Shown: piece after piece, positions 26,483 to 37,027 of the stretch
How the letters are laid out: each line of letters opens with the position of its first letter
Position numbering within the stretch: the stretch's first letter is position 1
From: an uncultured Sphingomonadaceae bacterium
GTDB taxonomy: Bacteria > Pseudomonadota > Alphaproteobacteria > Sphingomonadales > Sphingomonadaceae
Assembly: GCA_947504025.1 (NCBI GenBank)
Contig: CANNFX010000002.1
Span: forward strand, 620,001 to 684,000
Direction of reading: 5' to 3'
DNA: 64,000 nucleotides
Position numbers and translations under genes: made by a program
The notes under the pieces: generated by a model
Database searches by the model: none
Seen by the model: only the letters and a program-made list of their open reading frames with translations
Told to the model about the DNA's origin: nothing

Positions 26483-27271
26483 TCAGACCACAAATTGCTC
26501 ACTTACAATGCGTTCGTCGAGGCTGTGACCAGGATCGAACAACAGCGTCAATTCCTTGTCGCGGGCGATTTCCAGGCGCACTTCCGCAATATCGCGTAGT
26601 TCCTTTTGATCGGCCACTGCGGCGACTGGACGTTTGCCCGGATCGAGCACGCGAAAAGTTACTTGGCTGCGGTCCGGTAGAATTGCCCCGCGCCAGCGGC
26701 GAGGCCGGAACGGGCTGATCGGGGTGAGCGCCAGTAGCTCCGAATCGAGCGGCAGGATCGGACCGTTCGCCGAAAGGTTGTAGGCGGTTGAACCCGCAGG
26801 CGTTGCCAGAAGAACGCCGTCACACGCGAGCTCGGGAATGCGAACTTTGCCGCTCACGGATACTTCGAGTTTCGCCGTCTGACGTGTTTCACGAAGCAGA
26901 GAGACCTCGTTGATCGCGCAGAAGGTGTGTTCCTCGCCGCTCTGCGTGACGGCTTCCATTCTTATCGGAGCGATATTCACCGTGCGGGCTTTGGCAACGC
27001 GGCTCAGCACGTTCGCGCCGTTGCGAAAGCGGTTCATGAGGAAGCCGACGGTCCCCAGATTGAGCCCGTAAGCTGGAATAACTCGCCCTGCGTCGAGCAT
27101 CGAATGCAATGTTTGCAACATGAATCCGTCCCCGCCCAAGACGACAACAGCATCGGCCTGTTCCAACGGAACCCAATCGGTCAGGTCCTGGAGGGCGGAT
27201 TGAGCCTCACGCGCAGGGTCTGTGTCGGAGGCAATCAGAGCCAGTCGTTGAAAATCGTTGGTTTTGGGCAA
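26483..27271 (-). CDS. nadK: NAD kinase
   Basis: Makes NADP from NAD and ATP in the cytosol. This 262-residue form has the GGDG motif in VVVLGGDGFMLQTLH, the NE motif in NEVSLLRET, and a Gly-rich conserved segment in ACDGVLLATPAGSTAYNLSA. The start is TTG 27271, chosen because GGAGG stands 5 bases before it and the protein then begins like other NadK. The frame stays open further upstream, toward the EAL gene start, but that part lacks family similarity. Confidence 0.94.
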   Translation of the reverse strand: MPKTNDFQRLALIASDTDPAREAQSALQDLTDWVPLEQADAVVVLGGDGFMLQTLHSMLDAGRVIPAYGLNLGTVGFLMNRFRNGANVLSRVAKARTVNIAPIRMEAVTQSGEEHTFCAINEVSLLRETRQTAKLEVSVSGKVRIPELACDGVLLATPAGSTAYNLSANGPILPLDSELLALTPISPFRPRRWRGAILPDRSQVTFRVLDPGKRPVAAVADQKELRDIAEVRLEIARDKELTLLFDPGHSLDERIVSEQFVV

Positions 27272-27429
27272 AAGGCCCTCCGCGAAGTTGCTGGCTGGTT
27301 GCCGAACATGTGATTGAAACTCTATGGACGTGCGTCCCCTTTTGCAACGCATGGAATTTGTAAGGGAACATAGGATATATTCTCGCTTATGACATTTGCA
27401 TGGCTTCAATCGCACCCATGGAGGCAGAA

Positions 27430-28710
27430 ATGCCCCGCGATGCGCTGACCGGACTGGTCGGCGGTGAAACCGTGCGTGCACGCCTGTCCCAGTGGCAAGC
27501 AGGCCAGCGCGGCAGCGGTGTTGCTCCGGTGCATGCTATGCTGGTCGGGCTTGGACGATTTGATACTGTGAACCTCGCCTATGGCGAAGCGGCGGGTGAT
27601 AATGCACTTGTCGAGGTCGCGGCACGCCTTCACCGGCTTGCTTCCGAGGAACTGCAGGGTGAATGGGTTCTGTCGCGGATTGGCGGGGGTAGCTTTCTGC
27701 TGGCAGCCAACGAAGGCTGCAGCCGCGAGCGCTGGCAATGGCTCGCCGAAACGCTGGCGGACACTATTGCCAAGCCGATCACGAATCTTCTCGATGAGAA
27801 TAAGCTGCGTCTCTGGCCGCGTGTCGCGTTGATGCGGCCGTTAGAAGGCGAAGGACCGCAAGCGATACTCGACCGCTTGGCTGAGACATTGGGCGGTATG
27901 TCGCGTGAGCGCGGAGCGAGGGTTCTTTGGGCAGACGGCGAATTGGCAATGGGCGGAAGAAGTGCTGCTCAGCTTGAGGCGGACCTGCTGGGTGCACTCG
28001 ACCGTGACGAGATAGAGATATTCTATCAACCGCAGTTCTCGACTGCTGATGATAGGCTTATAGGTGCAGAGGCATTGGCACGCTGGGAACATCCCACCCT
28101 TGGCCGCATCGGGGCAGGTGCATTGTTTGCGATTGCTGAGCGGGCTGATCATACTTCGCAATTGTCTAGGCATATTGCCGTCAGAGCACTTTCGGGCGTC
28201 ACCGATTGGCCGAAACATTTGCGCCTTTCACTCAATGTCACACCTTCGGATCTTTCTGCCACGAATTTTGCCAAAGAGTTTCTGGCAATTTTGGAAGAAG
28301 CGCATTTCGATCCAACTTGCCTGACGCTGGAGATTACCGAACAATCGCTGTTGTCCGATGTCGAAGGCACGACGCGGGCGCTAGAGGGGCTTTGTCGGAC
28401 AGGCATTCGTGTTGCGCTCGACGATTTTGGCGCGGGGTTCTGCAACTTCCGCTATTTGAAGCTTCTGCCACTCGATTATCTCAAGCTCGATAAGGCAATG
28501 GTCGACGGCATCCTTGATGACGAACGTGATCTTGCGGTGTTCCGCGCGATTGCTGCGATGGCACATGCGTTAGATTTAAAGGTTGTTGCCGAGGGCATCG
28601 AAACTATCGAGCAACGCGATTTGGTGGCTCGTGAAGGTGCCGAGACTTATCAGGGTTTTCTGAAGGCCGCACCGATGGATGCAGCCGCTTTTCGAAACCT
28701 GGTTGGCTGA
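27430..28710 (+). CDS. EAL-domain c-di-GMP phosphodiesterase with degenerate GGDEF domain
   Basis: A 426-residue protein. The N-terminal GGDEF-like domain has GGGSF (residues 85-89) where an active cyclase has GG(D/E)EF, so it should not make c-di-GMP. The EAL domain has EAL at 214-216, and the metal and catalytic residues in NVTPSDL, EITEQ, ALDDFGAGF, LKLDKAM and AEGIET are all present, so hydrolysis to pGpG is expected. ATG 27430 has GGAGG with 5-base spacing, better than upstream ATGs at 27400 and 27418. No membrane segment or sensor domain is visible. Confidence 0.92.
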   Translation: MPRDALTGLVGGETVRARLSQWQAGQRGSGVAPVHAMLVGLGRFDTVNLAYGEAAGDNALVEVAARLHRLASEELQGEWVLSRIGGGSFLLAANEGCSRERWQWLAETLADTIAKPITNLLDENKLRLWPRVALMRPLEGEGPQAILDRLAETLGGMSRERGARVLWADGELAMGGRSAAQLEADLLGALDRDEIEIFYQPQFSTADDRLIGAEALARWEHPTLGRIGAGALFAIAERADHTSQLSRHIAVRALSGVTDWPKHLRLSLNVTPSDLSATNFAKEFLAILEEAHFDPTCLTLEITEQSLLSDVEGTTRALEGLCRTGIRVALDDFGAGFCNFRYLKLLPLDYLKLDKAMVDGILDDERDLAVFRAIAAMAHALDLKVVAEGIETIEQRDLVAREGAETYQGFLKAAPMDAAAFRNLVG

Positions 28711-28717
28711 ATTCCGG

Positions 28718-31700
28718 CTATTTTTTGGCTTTCAACGCAATCCGGCTCAGGCCCTTGGTCAGTTGGAACAGGCCATTCAAGCGGCTTTGCGGATCACCCC
28801 ATGCGCGGTTGATCACCAGCTTCATGTCCGGACGCAGTTTGGCAGCGCCATTGAGCCGGTCGACATAAGCAATCAGTCCAGGGCCGTCGGCGAAATTGTC
28901 GTTGTGGAATGTAACCAGCGTGCCGCGTGCGCCGACATCGATCTTGGAGATATTCGCGTCGATGGCCTGATGCTTGATCTCTATTAGCCTGACCAGATTG
29001 GCCGTCGCTGATGGCAAGGCGCCGAAACGGTCGATCATTTCGGCTGCCATTGCCTCGATCTCCGACTTGTCACGCGCATCGTTTAGCCGGCGATAGAGCG
29101 CCATTCGCACGGCCAGATCAGGCACGTAGTCCTCGGGGATCATTATGGGCGCATCGACTGTAATTTGTGGGCTAAGCCCGGTTTCGTCGGGCGCTAGGCC
29201 ATCATCGCCAGCCTTAGCAGCGAGGATCGCATCCTCGAGCATCGACTGGTATAACTCGAAACCGACTTCGCGGATATGGCCTGACTGCTCGTCGCCCAGC
29301 AAATTGCCTGCGCCGCGAATATCGAGATCGTGGCTGGCGAGCTGGAAGCCGGCGCCCAAACTGTCGAGATCACCAAGCACCTTCAGGCGCTTTTCAGAAA
29401 CTTCGGACAGGGCCATGTCGCGTGGATAGGTGAGATAGGCGTAGGCGCGCAGCTTTGAACGGCCAACACGCCCACGCAATTGATATAGCTGGGCAAGGCC
29501 GAACCGGTCAGCACGGTGAATGATGATCGTATTGGCGCTCGGGATATCCAAACCGCTCTCGACAATCGTGGTCGATAGTAGAACTTCGTATTTCTGTTCG
29601 TAGAACGCGCCCATACGCTCTTCGACTTCGGTCGGGGACATCTGGCCGTGAGCACTGATCGACTTGATTTCCGGCACGTGCTCTTTGAGCCATTCCTCGA
29701 CATCCGCCATGTCGGAAATACGCGGCACAACGATGAAGCTCTGCCCGCCGCGGTGATGTTCGCGCAGCAATGCCTCGCGCATCACCATGTCATCCCATTC
29801 CATGACGTAGGTCCGCACAGCGAGGCGGTCGACCGGCGGCGTCTGGATCGTGGAAAGTTCGCGTAATCCGCTCATCGCCATCTGCAATGTTCGTGGGATT
29901 GGTGTGGCCGTAAGGGTCAACATATGCACGTTGGCGCGCAGCTGTTTCAGCTTTTCCTTATGCGTCACTCCGAAGCGCTGCTCTTCGTCCACGATCACGA
30001 GACCCAGATCGTTGAACTGCGTGCTTTTTGAAAGGATCGCGTGAGTGCCGATGATAATGTCCATCGTGCCGGCTTCGAGCGCCTCGCGGGTTTCCTTCAT
30101 TTCTTTGGACGTGACGAGGCGCGACAGGCGGCCGACCTTCAACGGGAAGCCTTTGAAACGTTCGGTGAAATTGGTGAAGTGCTGGCGAGCGAGCAGGGTG
30201 GTAGGGGCCACGACAGCAACCTGTTGGCCGTTCATTGCGGCGACGAATGCAGCGCGCAGGGCGACTTCCGTCTTGCCGAACCCGACATCACCGCAAACGA
30301 GGCGGTCCATTGGCCTGCCACTTTCCAAATCGCGCAACACATCAGCAATTGCAGCTTCCTGATCGTCAGTTTCTTCCCACGGAAAGCGGTCGACGAACTG
30401 GTTGTAGTCTGTTCCGTCTGTGCCGAAGACGGGCGCTTTGCGAAGCGCGCGCGCTGCGGCCGTCCGCATCAGTTCACCCGCTATCTCGCGGATGCGTTCC
30501 TTCAGGTTCGCACGGCGCTTTTGCCACGCTTCGCCGCCAAGCCGGTCGAGCATTGCGCCGTCTTCCGACGAGCCGTAGCGCGACAATACGTCGATGTTCT
30601 CGACCGGGATATACAGTTTGTCGCCGCCGCGATATTCGAGCTTCACACAGTCATGTTGGCTTTTGCCAACGGGCACTGGCTCCAGACCAAGATACCGCCC
30701 GATGCCGTGTTCGGTGTGCACCACCAGGTCACCGCGGCCCAATGCACTCAGTTCGGCGAGGAATGCGTCCGAGTCCTTGCGCTTGCGTTTCCTGCGAACG
30801 AGCCGATCGCCGAGGATTTCTTGCTCGGTTAACAGTTCGAGGTCCGCACTCGAAAAACCGGCTTCGAGCGGCAGGACGACAGCGGCTGGATTGCCCTTGG
30901 CCGACTTACCGAGTGCGTCTTGCCAGCTATCCGCCAGTGCGACCTTGGTTCCAGCTTCCTCGAGGATCGACGCAATGCGCGAACGTGACCCTTCCGAGTA
31001 GGCAGCAATAAGCGGTTTCTTGCCGGACTTTCCGATTGTCTTCAGATGCTTAGCCGCAGCTTCGTAAATATTGTCCCCGCGTGCGCGCTCGGGCGCGAAA
31101 TCGCGGGCCGAAGAGAAGCCGAAGCTGGCCGTCGCCGCGCTCTCGGGTTCGGCAAAAATCACTGCACGGTGGACTGGCCAATTCTTCAATGCGGTACGGA
31201 ATTCTTTGCCTTCGAGATATAACGCTTCGGCATCCAGGGGGCGGTAACTGCCCGCTGCCTGTCCGGCGGCTTGTGTCCGTGCGCCGTGGTAATCGACAAC
31301 ATCGGAAAGGCGTTCTTCCCCTGCCTGAATGGCTGCGCTGTCGATTACCACCAGATCGCTGTCGGTCAGATGATCGAACAAGGTGGAGAGCTTGTCCTCA
31401 AACAGCGGGAGCCAATGTTCCATACCCGCAAGTCGGCGACCTTCGCTGACAGCTTGATAGAGCGGGTCGCCAGTCGCGGTTGCGCCGAACAATTCACGAT
31501 AGCGGCTGCGGAACCGCTTTATTGATTCCTCGTCTAACAACGCCTCACTAGCAGGGAGCAGCAGGAATTCGTCGAGGGTTCCTGTGGTGCGCTGGCTCCC
31601 CGGATCGAATAGCCTTAGGCTTTCAAGCTCGTCTCCGAAGAAGTCGAGCCGCAGCCCTTGTCCAAGACCAGATGGATAGATGTCGAAAAGTGATCCGCGA

Positions 31701-32191
31701 ACAGCGTATTCGCCTGCGTCCGCCACTGTGTCTGTACGGCTATAACCTTGCCGTTGGAGCAAAGCGATCAGGCTTTCGCGCCCAATCTCCATACCTGGTT
31801 TGAGCGCTCGCACAGATTCGCGAACGCGAAATGGCGTAACGACACGTTGCAGCAATGCATTGACTGTTGTCACAAGCAGCTGCGAGCCGGCCTTGCCGTT
31901 TTGCAGCCGGTGGAGCGCAGAAAGGCGCTTTGCACTTACAGAAAGCGCAGGGCTTGCACGGTCATAGGGCAGACAGTCCCACGCCGGAAATTCAAGAACT
32001 TCAATCTCGGGCGCGAAGAAATGAGCTGTTTCGGCAATCGCGTTCATGGCCGCATCGTCTGCCGCGATAAAAACAGCCCGGGTTCCCGCGGCGCGTGCCA
32101 GATCTGCCATGACCAGCGGCTGGGCCCCGCGTACAACGGAAGACAGCGTGAGCGGGGTAGTCGCGCTTAAGATGTTGGAGAGGTCTGGCAT
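28718..32191 (-). CDS. mfd: Transcription-repair coupling factor
   Basis: This 1157-residue translocase removes stalled RNA polymerase and recruits UvrA. It has a UvrB-like N-terminal module, an RNA-polymerase-interacting CarD-like domain ([20 protein letters not shown]), Walker [17 protein letters not shown], motif II DEEQRFG, and [15 protein letters not shown] from the translocase core. The C-terminal TRCF domain is complete. It is convergent with the EAL gene and lies just downstream of sdhE on the same strand. Confidence 0.98.
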   Translation of the reverse strand: MPDLSNILSATTPLTLSSVVRGAQPLVMADLARAAGTRAVFIAADDAAMNAIAETAHFFAPEIEVLEFPAWDCLPYDRASPALSVSAKRLSALHRLQNGKAGSQLLVTTVNALLQRVVTPFRVRESVRALKPGMEIGRESLIALLQRQGYSRTDTVADAGEYAVRGSLFDIYPSGLGQGLRLDFFGDELESLRLFDPGSQRTTGTLDEFLLLPASEALLDEESIKRFRSRYRELFGATATGDPLYQAVSEGRRLAGMEHWLPLFEDKLSTLFDHLTDSDLVVIDSAAIQAGEERLSDVVDYHGARTQAAGQAAGSYRPLDAEALYLEGKEFRTALKNWPVHRAVIFAEPESAATASFGFSSARDFAPERARGDNIYEAAAKHLKTIGKSGKKPLIAAYSEGSRSRIASILEEAGTKVALADSWQDALGKSAKGNPAAVVLPLEAGFSSADLELLTEQEILGDRLVRRKRKRKDSDAFLAELSALGRGDLVVHTEHGIGRYLGLEPVPVGKSQHDCVKLEYRGGDKLYIPVENIDVLSRYGSSEDGAMLDRLGGEAWQKRRANLKERIREIAGELMRTAAARALRKAPVFGTDGTDYNQFVDRFPWEETDDQEAAIADVLRDLESGRPMDRLVCGDVGFGKTEVALRAAFVAAMNGQQVAVVAPTTLLARQHFTNFTERFKGFPLKVGRLSRLVTSKEMKETREALEAGTMDIIIGTHAILSKSTQFNDLGLVIVDEEQRFGVTHKEKLKQLRANVHMLTLTATPIPRTLQMAMSGLRELSTIQTPPVDRLAVRTYVMEWDDMVMREALLREHHRGGQSFIVVPRISDMADVEEWLKEHVPEIKSISAHGQMSPTEVEERMGAFYEQKYEVLLSTTIVESGLDIPSANTIIIHRADRFGLAQLYQLRGRVGRSKLRAYAYLTYPRDMALSEVSEKRLKVLGDLDSLGAGFQLASHDLDIRGAGNLLGDEQSGHIREVGFELYQSMLEDAILAAKAGDDGLAPDETGLSPQITVDAPIMIPEDYVPDLAVRMALYRRLNDARDKSEIEAMAAEMIDRFGALPSATANLVRLIEIKHQAIDANISKIDVGARGTLVTFHNDNFADGPGLIAYVDRLNGAAKLRPDMKLVINRAWGDPQSRLNGLFQLTKGLSRIALKAKK

Positions 32192-32230
32192 GGTCTCAGA
32201 TCAATTTTATTGGGTGCGGTACCGTTACCG

Positions 32231-32497
32231 CTAGCGCGGAATTTCGACGTAATCGAGTTTCTGCATAGCGACCATCAGATCGCCGACGAAATGTGGCGGA
32301 GTCGGTTGCGACTGCAAGGCCCAGGCCATGACGTCCACGTCATCTTCCTCAAGCAAATCTTCGAACCATTTGAGTTCAGTTTCGCCCCAATCGGTGTGGT
32401 ATCGATCAAAGAAGCCGCCGATCATATAGTCCGCTTCCCTGGTGCCGCGGTGCCATGCGCGGAATTTCAGGCGATTGATGCGGGTCTGGTCAGGCAT
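32231..32497 (-). CDS. sdhE: Succinate dehydrogenase assembly factor SdhE (flavinator)
   Basis: An 88-residue protein that helps covalent FAD attachment to SdhA. It has the RGxxE motif in WHRGTREADYMIG and an acidic helical remainder (WFEDLLEEDDVDVMAW), both typical. The start MPDQTRINRLKFRAW was chosen for family fit. An upstream in-frame codon at 32557 would add an atypical 20 residues. It lies between recG and mfd, a common alphaproteobacterial order. Confidence 0.93.
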   Translation of the reverse strand: MPDQTRINRLKFRAWHRGTREADYMIGGFFDRYHTDWGETELKWFEDLLEEDDVDVMAWALQSQPTPPHFVGDLMVAMQKLDYVEIPR

Positions 32498-32577
32498 GGT
32501 TGCGCGGGTAGGGCAGTTATTGCGACTTCTCAAGATGGAGTGTTGGAGAGAGGCCACGAAGTTGGCATAGGGGCACC

Positions 32578-34635
32578 ATGCGGCCCGACATTCTCAATCC
32601 TCTGTTTATCGAAACCGACGCACTCGACGGCGTCGGACCGAAGATGAAAAAACCGCTTGAAAAGCTGGGGCTGAACCGGTTGCGCGATATCGCATATCAT
32701 TTACCCGAGCGGTTCGTGACTCGCCGGGCTGTGCAGAATTTAGACGATGCGAGTGAGGGCGAGCAGGTTGTAATCGCTCTGACGCCGACTGAGCATAAGA
32801 GCTCCAACGGACGCGGTCCGTACCGCGTGCTGGCACAAGATGCGATCGGCAACATCTGTTCGCTGACTTATTTTGGCCGTGCGTCCTACACTGCAAAGAA
32901 GCTTTTGCCGGTTGGCGAGCAACGCTGGGTCGCCGGCCGTTTGGACCGGTACGGCGACATGCTCCAAATCGTGCATCCCGATCATGTGGTCGAGGATGGT
33001 GCAGAAACACTGGCACGGCTGTGCGAACCGGTTTATTCGCTGTCCGAAGGGCTGACCCAGCCGCGTGTTGCAGGCTTGGTGAATCAAGCTCTCGAACGCC
33101 TGTCCGAGCTGCCGGAATGGATCGAACCAGGCTTGCTTGCCAAGCAGGACTGGCCAGCTTGGGGCGAAGCATTGAAGCTGGCCCATAAAGGCGAGCATGC
33201 GGCGGCACGCGACCGGCTGGCATATGACGAGTTGTTCGCCAACAGCCTTGCGCTGATGCTGGTGCGTGACGCCAACAAAGGGCGCAGGGGCAGGGCGCTG
33301 CAGGGCGACGGATCGCTGCGCGGAAAGCTTGATCTTCCATTTGCGCTTACGGGTGCACAATCGCGTTCGATTGGCGAGATAGAGGGCGATATAGCACAAG
33401 GTGCGCCTATGCTTCGATTGCTACAGGGCGATGTCGGCTCGGGTAAGACAGTTGTGGCGTTGGAAGCGATGCTGATTGCGGTCGAAGCCGGATCACAGGC
33501 GGCGCTGCTTGCACCGACTGAAATTCTTGCGCGCCAGCACTTTGAAACACTGCGTCAAATGGCCGCGCCCACTGGTGCGGAGATCGCGCTGCTGACCGGC
33601 CGTGATAAAGGCAAAGCGCGCGAAGCGATCCTGATGGGGTTGATGGATGGCAGCATCGATATGGTCGTCGGCACCCATGCGATTTTTCAGGATAGTGTTT
33701 CCTACAAGGATCTCGCGCTGGTCGTGATTGACGAGCAACACCGTTTTGGCGTGAGCCAACGCTTGATGCTCGCGCAAAAAGGCAAGCGCTCGCCGCATAC
33801 TCTGGCGATGACTGCCACACCGATTCCTCGCACCCTTACGCTGGCGCAATATGGCGAAATGGACGTCAGCCGGCTTGATGAGTTGCCGCCCGGAAGGCAG
33901 GCGATCGATACACGCGTTGTCGCGCAGGAGCGGCTGGTCGATGTGATTGAAGGGCTAGCAAGGCACCTAGAAAGCGGCCAACAGGCCTATTGGGTGTGCC
34001 CAATGGTCCGCGAGAACGAGACCGATGATATTGCGGCTGCAGAACAGCGCTATCTGACGTTGAAAGAGCGTTTCGGTGACGATGTTGTGCTGGTTCACGG
34101 ACAATTGCGACCCGAGGAAAAAGACGCCGGGATGGAGCGTTTTGCGCGCGGCGAGGCGAAGGTGCTGGTTGCGACAACTGTGATCGAAGTCGGCGTCGAT
34201 GTGCCCAACTCAACGCTAATGGTTATAGAACAGGCCGAGCGATTTGGTCTCGCACAATTGCATCAATTGCGCGGACGAGTGGGGCGCGGTTCGGAGAAGT
34301 CGGTGTGCTTGCTTTTACGCGGCGGAATGCTGTCTGAAACGGCCCGCGACCGGCTAGCGCTGATGCGCGAAACACAGGATGGTTTTCTGTTGGCGGAAGA
34401 GGATTTGCGTCTGCGCGGTGGTGGCGAGCTATTAGGTACCCGCCAATCTGGCGATACACCGTTCAACGTTGCAACGCTGGAGCAAATTACACGGCTCCTG
34501 CCAATCGCGCATGATGATGCGAAGCTGCTTGTCGACCATGATGGCGGACTAGCCAGCAAGCGCGGCGAAGCAGCGCGCGTATTGCTGTACTTGTTCGAAC
34601 GCGATTGGGGCGTGCAACTGCTTCGCGGTGGTTAG
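32578..34635 (+). CDS. recG: ATP-dependent DNA helicase RecG
   Basis: Remodels stalled forks and Holliday junctions. The protein has 685 residues with an N-terminal wedge/OB domain, Walker A GDVGSGKTVVALEAML, DEQHRFG as motif [20 protein letters not shown], and the C-terminal RGRVGRGSEKS motif. It is divergent from sdhE and convergent, with a 4-base overlap, with the phosphatase gene. Confidence 0.98.
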   Translation: MRPDILNPLFIETDALDGVGPKMKKPLEKLGLNRLRDIAYHLPERFVTRRAVQNLDDASEGEQVVIALTPTEHKSSNGRGPYRVLAQDAIGNICSLTYFGRASYTAKKLLPVGEQRWVAGRLDRYGDMLQIVHPDHVVEDGAETLARLCEPVYSLSEGLTQPRVAGLVNQALERLSELPEWIEPGLLAKQDWPAWGEALKLAHKGEHAAARDRLAYDELFANSLALMLVRDANKGRRGRALQGDGSLRGKLDLPFALTGAQSRSIGEIEGDIAQGAPMLRLLQGDVGSGKTVVALEAMLIAVEAGSQAALLAPTEILARQHFETLRQMAAPTGAEIALLTGRDKGKAREAILMGLMDGSIDMVVGTHAIFQDSVSYKDLALVVIDEQHRFGVSQRLMLAQKGKRSPHTLAMTATPIPRTLTLAQYGEMDVSRLDELPPGRQAIDTRVVAQERLVDVIEGLARHLESGQQAYWVCPMVRENETDDIAAAEQRYLTLKERFGDDVVLVHGQLRPEEKDAGMERFARGEAKVLVATTVIEVGVDVPNSTLMVIEQAERFGLAQLHQLRGRVGRGSEKSVCLLLRGGMLSETARDRLALMRETQDGFLLAEEDLRLRGGGELLGTRQSGDTPFNVATLEQITRLLPIAHDDAKLLVDHDGGLASKRGEAARVLLYLFERDWGVQLLRGG

Positions 34636-35096
34636 GTTCGGAGTTTTGCTACCAGCGCTTTGGCAGCGGAACTGACTTCACTCCAAGTCACATCAAATCC
34701 GGCACTGTCTCCGTAATAGGGATCGGCGACGGCCCGCCCTTCAAAACCCGGTACGAAATCCATCAACAGGCCAAGCTCCGCAGTGGCATCCGGGGGCGCA
34801 AGCTGCCGCAAGTCCGCCAGATTGCTGCCATCCAACGCAAAGATGTGTGTGAAACGGCGGAAGTCCCCCTCAACGGCTTGCCGTCCGCGAAGCCCCGATA
34901 TGTCCGCACCGTTTCGCAGCGCTGAAGCCTGTGCACGGTCATCGGGCGGGCTTCCGACGTGATAAGCGGCCGTCCCCGCCGAATCTATTTCAACGTCTAA
35001 GCCCGCGCCTTCAGCAGCAAGTCGCATCGCTCCTTCCGCCATTGGTGAGCGGCAGATGTTGCCGAGGCACACAAAAAGTAGGGCGGGGCGAGTCAC
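34632..35096 (-). CDS. Low-molecular-weight protein-tyrosine phosphatase
   Basis: A 154-residue cytosolic phosphatase. The N-terminal P-loop CLGNICRS gives C10 as nucleophile and R16 for phosphate binding, and DPYYG near the end supplies the general acid Asp. Such enzymes act on tyrosine kinases of polysaccharide export or on other targets. The GTG start overlaps the UbiB-like stop (GTGA), so the two genes are coupled. Confidence 0.94.
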   Translation of the reverse strand: MTRPALLFVCLGNICRSPMAEGAMRLAAEGAGLDVEIDSAGTAAYHVGSPPDDRAQASALRNGADISGLRGRQAVEGDFRRFTHIFALDGSNLADLRQLAPPDATAELGLLMDFVPGFEGRAVADPYYGDSAGFDVTWSEVSSAAKALVAKLRT

Positions 35097-36439
35097 TTCA
35101 CCGGCTCAGGGTTCGCGGCAAGGATATCGGTCACGATGCTGCGTACATCCACTTTAGCTTTGAGCCGTGCGCCTAACAGCGCTGTGCCGCTGACCTTTCG
35201 TTGGATAAACAATGTTTCCGGGGGTGGTAAATGCCAGCTCGATTTGTCGGCGGCAATCGCCATGCCTTCATCGCGTAAGGCGGACACGAAAGCGCGATCA
35301 CCGAAGTCGAATACATCTGGCTGGGTCATTTCAGCCAGGATTACTTCGATTATGGTATCAATCCGTTCGCGGTGGCGTTCGACAGCCACCGGATTGACGA
35401 ACCCGGCTCTGACTGATTCTTCGCGAACTGCATCGCCGTCTCCTGCCAATCCAGCCACGAGTAAGCCGCGATAGGAAGAAGCAATTTGCGGTGACACATC
35501 ACGCGTTGCGCCGAAGTCGAGCAAGACGATACGACCGGTCTCTGGCTGGTATCGGTAATTGGCGAAGTTTGGGTCGGTTTGCATCACCCCGAATTCAAAC
35601 AATTCACGGCCTACCAATTCGATGATCTGCGCAGTGACTTTGTTGCGGATTTCCTGTGTTTCCGTTTCTAGACTTTCGATCGGGACGCCAGGCTCGAAAC
35701 TCATCGCCAGAATGCGCTCTCGGGTCAGTTCCTTATCCAGAGTTGGCACGACGAATTCCGGGCGATCTGCCAGCAAGGTGGCAAAACGCTGCAGCTGCTC
35801 GCCCTCGCGGTGATAGTCGGCCTCTTCGTGCAACTGTTCCTTGGCCGCCTTGAGCAGAGGATCGAAGTCGAGCTCCTTCGGCAGCATTCCTGAAACGCGT
35901 AGAAGAGTTGCGACATTGTCGACATCTGCGTCGATGCTGTCGCGAATGCCGGGATATTGGACCTTGATTGCTAAGGTTCGATCGTCGTTGGTCACGGCGC
36001 GGTGAACCTGACCGATCGAAGCAGCGGCGATCGGGCGTGGCTCGAAACGGCGAAACTGCTTTCGCCAATCCGGGCCCCATTCCGCAATCAGTACCTTGTC
36101 TAGCTGCCGTGTGGGCATGAAATTCGCATTATCGCGCAAGCTGGCCAGGATGTTGGATAACTCCGGCGGCAACATGTCGCCTGCATCCATGGAGATCATT
36201 TGACCCAGCTTCATTGCGGCACCGCGTAGATGCGACAGACGCTCCGCTAATCGCATGGCATTGCCCGGCGTCATGATCATATCTTCAAGCTTAGGTATCT
36301 CGCCGCTGGTCAACCGCCGCGTTCCTTCGGCCAGCATACCCCCGGCAATGCCGCCTGCGAGGCGGCCAAAACCGGATAGGCGTGAAAGCCGCCCGCTTGG
36401 AACCGCACGGTGGTGCGGTCTGTTGTCCTTGTCTGGCAT
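35093..36439 (-). CDS. ABC1/UbiB family atypical kinase-like protein
   Basis: A 448-residue protein with the family motif MKLGQMISMD (KxGQ), a Lys in LAIKVQYPG and a DFGAT in the metal site. ABC1/UbiB proteins support ubiquinone synthesis through ATPase activity. This one lacks the long C-terminal membrane region of true UbiB, so it is more like the AarF/ABC1 relatives. It heads a two-gene unit with the tyrosine phosphatase. Confidence 0.9.
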   Translation of the reverse strand: MPDKDNRPHHRAVPSGRLSRLSGFGRLAGGIAGGMLAEGTRRLTSGEIPKLEDMIMTPGNAMRLAERLSHLRGAAMKLGQMISMDAGDMLPPELSNILASLRDNANFMPTRQLDKVLIAEWGPDWRKQFRRFEPRPIAAASIGQVHRAVTNDDRTLAIKVQYPGIRDSIDADVDNVATLLRVSGMLPKELDFDPLLKAAKEQLHEEADYHREGEQLQRFATLLADRPEFVVPTLDKELTRERILAMSFEPGVPIESLETETQEIRNKVTAQIIELVGRELFEFGVMQTDPNFANYRYQPETGRIVLLDFGATRDVSPQIASSYRGLLVAGLAGDGDAVREESVRAGFVNPVAVERHRERIDTIIEVILAEMTQPDVFDFGDRAFVSALRDEGMAIAADKSSWHLPPPETLFIQRKVSGTALLGARLKAKVDVRSIVTDILAANPEPVK

Positions 36440-36509
36440 GCGACCGATATGGGCGCGGGTTCTAATTCGGGCAAGTTGCTTGTCCGAACAGAGACAGGTT
36501 TGGAATAAG

Positions 36510-36821
36510 TTAAATCAAATTTTGGCTCAAAACCGAGCGGATGTGATCGAAAACAGGCCCGTAAAGTGGTTTGGCGAAGCGTATACCAATCGTATCTACG
36601 TCAACCCAGATCACCTCCGCGTCGAATGGCCCGAGCGCCTCGATCCGTAGACTAATCTTGGCGCCAGCGAGGAGCGGAGTGCGTTTTTCATAAAGCCGGC
36701 AGCCCGTTTCCGAAATGTCGATTACGCGCACCTCCATCTGCGTGCCAGAGCCGGTGCGATATTTGGCGAGCACCTTAACATCTTGGCGAGGCATTCTTCG
36801 TTCTTGATCTGAACTATTCAT
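36510..36821 (-). CDS. PilZ-domain c-di-GMP-binding protein
   Basis: A 103-residue single-domain protein. The N-terminal RxxxR (R8 to R12, in ERRMPRQD) and the DxSxxG motif in IDISETGCRL form the c-di-GMP site. With no output domain it is probably an adaptor. ATG 36821 was chosen. A TTG at 36833 would add four residues. Confidence 0.88.
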   Translation of the reverse strand: MNSSDQERRMPRQDVKVLAKYRTGSGTQMEVRVIDISETGCRLYEKRTPLLAGAKISLRIEALGPFDAEVIWVDVDTIGIRFAKPLYGPVFDHIRSVLSQNLI

Positions 36822-37027
36822 CGCAGAATCCAAGTGGTGATAGTAAGGCTAACTATACACGCTATTTCTATTTCTGAAACATCAGTATGAAGTGTAGCTT
36901 AATCGACTGTAAACCACGAGCTAAATGAGCAACGGTTTGTAGGAGCGTTTTTGCCCGTTGATCGGGGAGGAGGGAGCCGGATTTCGACCGCCGAGGGGCT
37001 GGCAAGCGCACAAGTGCGACGCTATGG

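Noticed and set aside
30041..31011. Plus-strand frames inside mfd
   Set aside because: Antisense to mfd, no ribosome sites, no recognisable domains.
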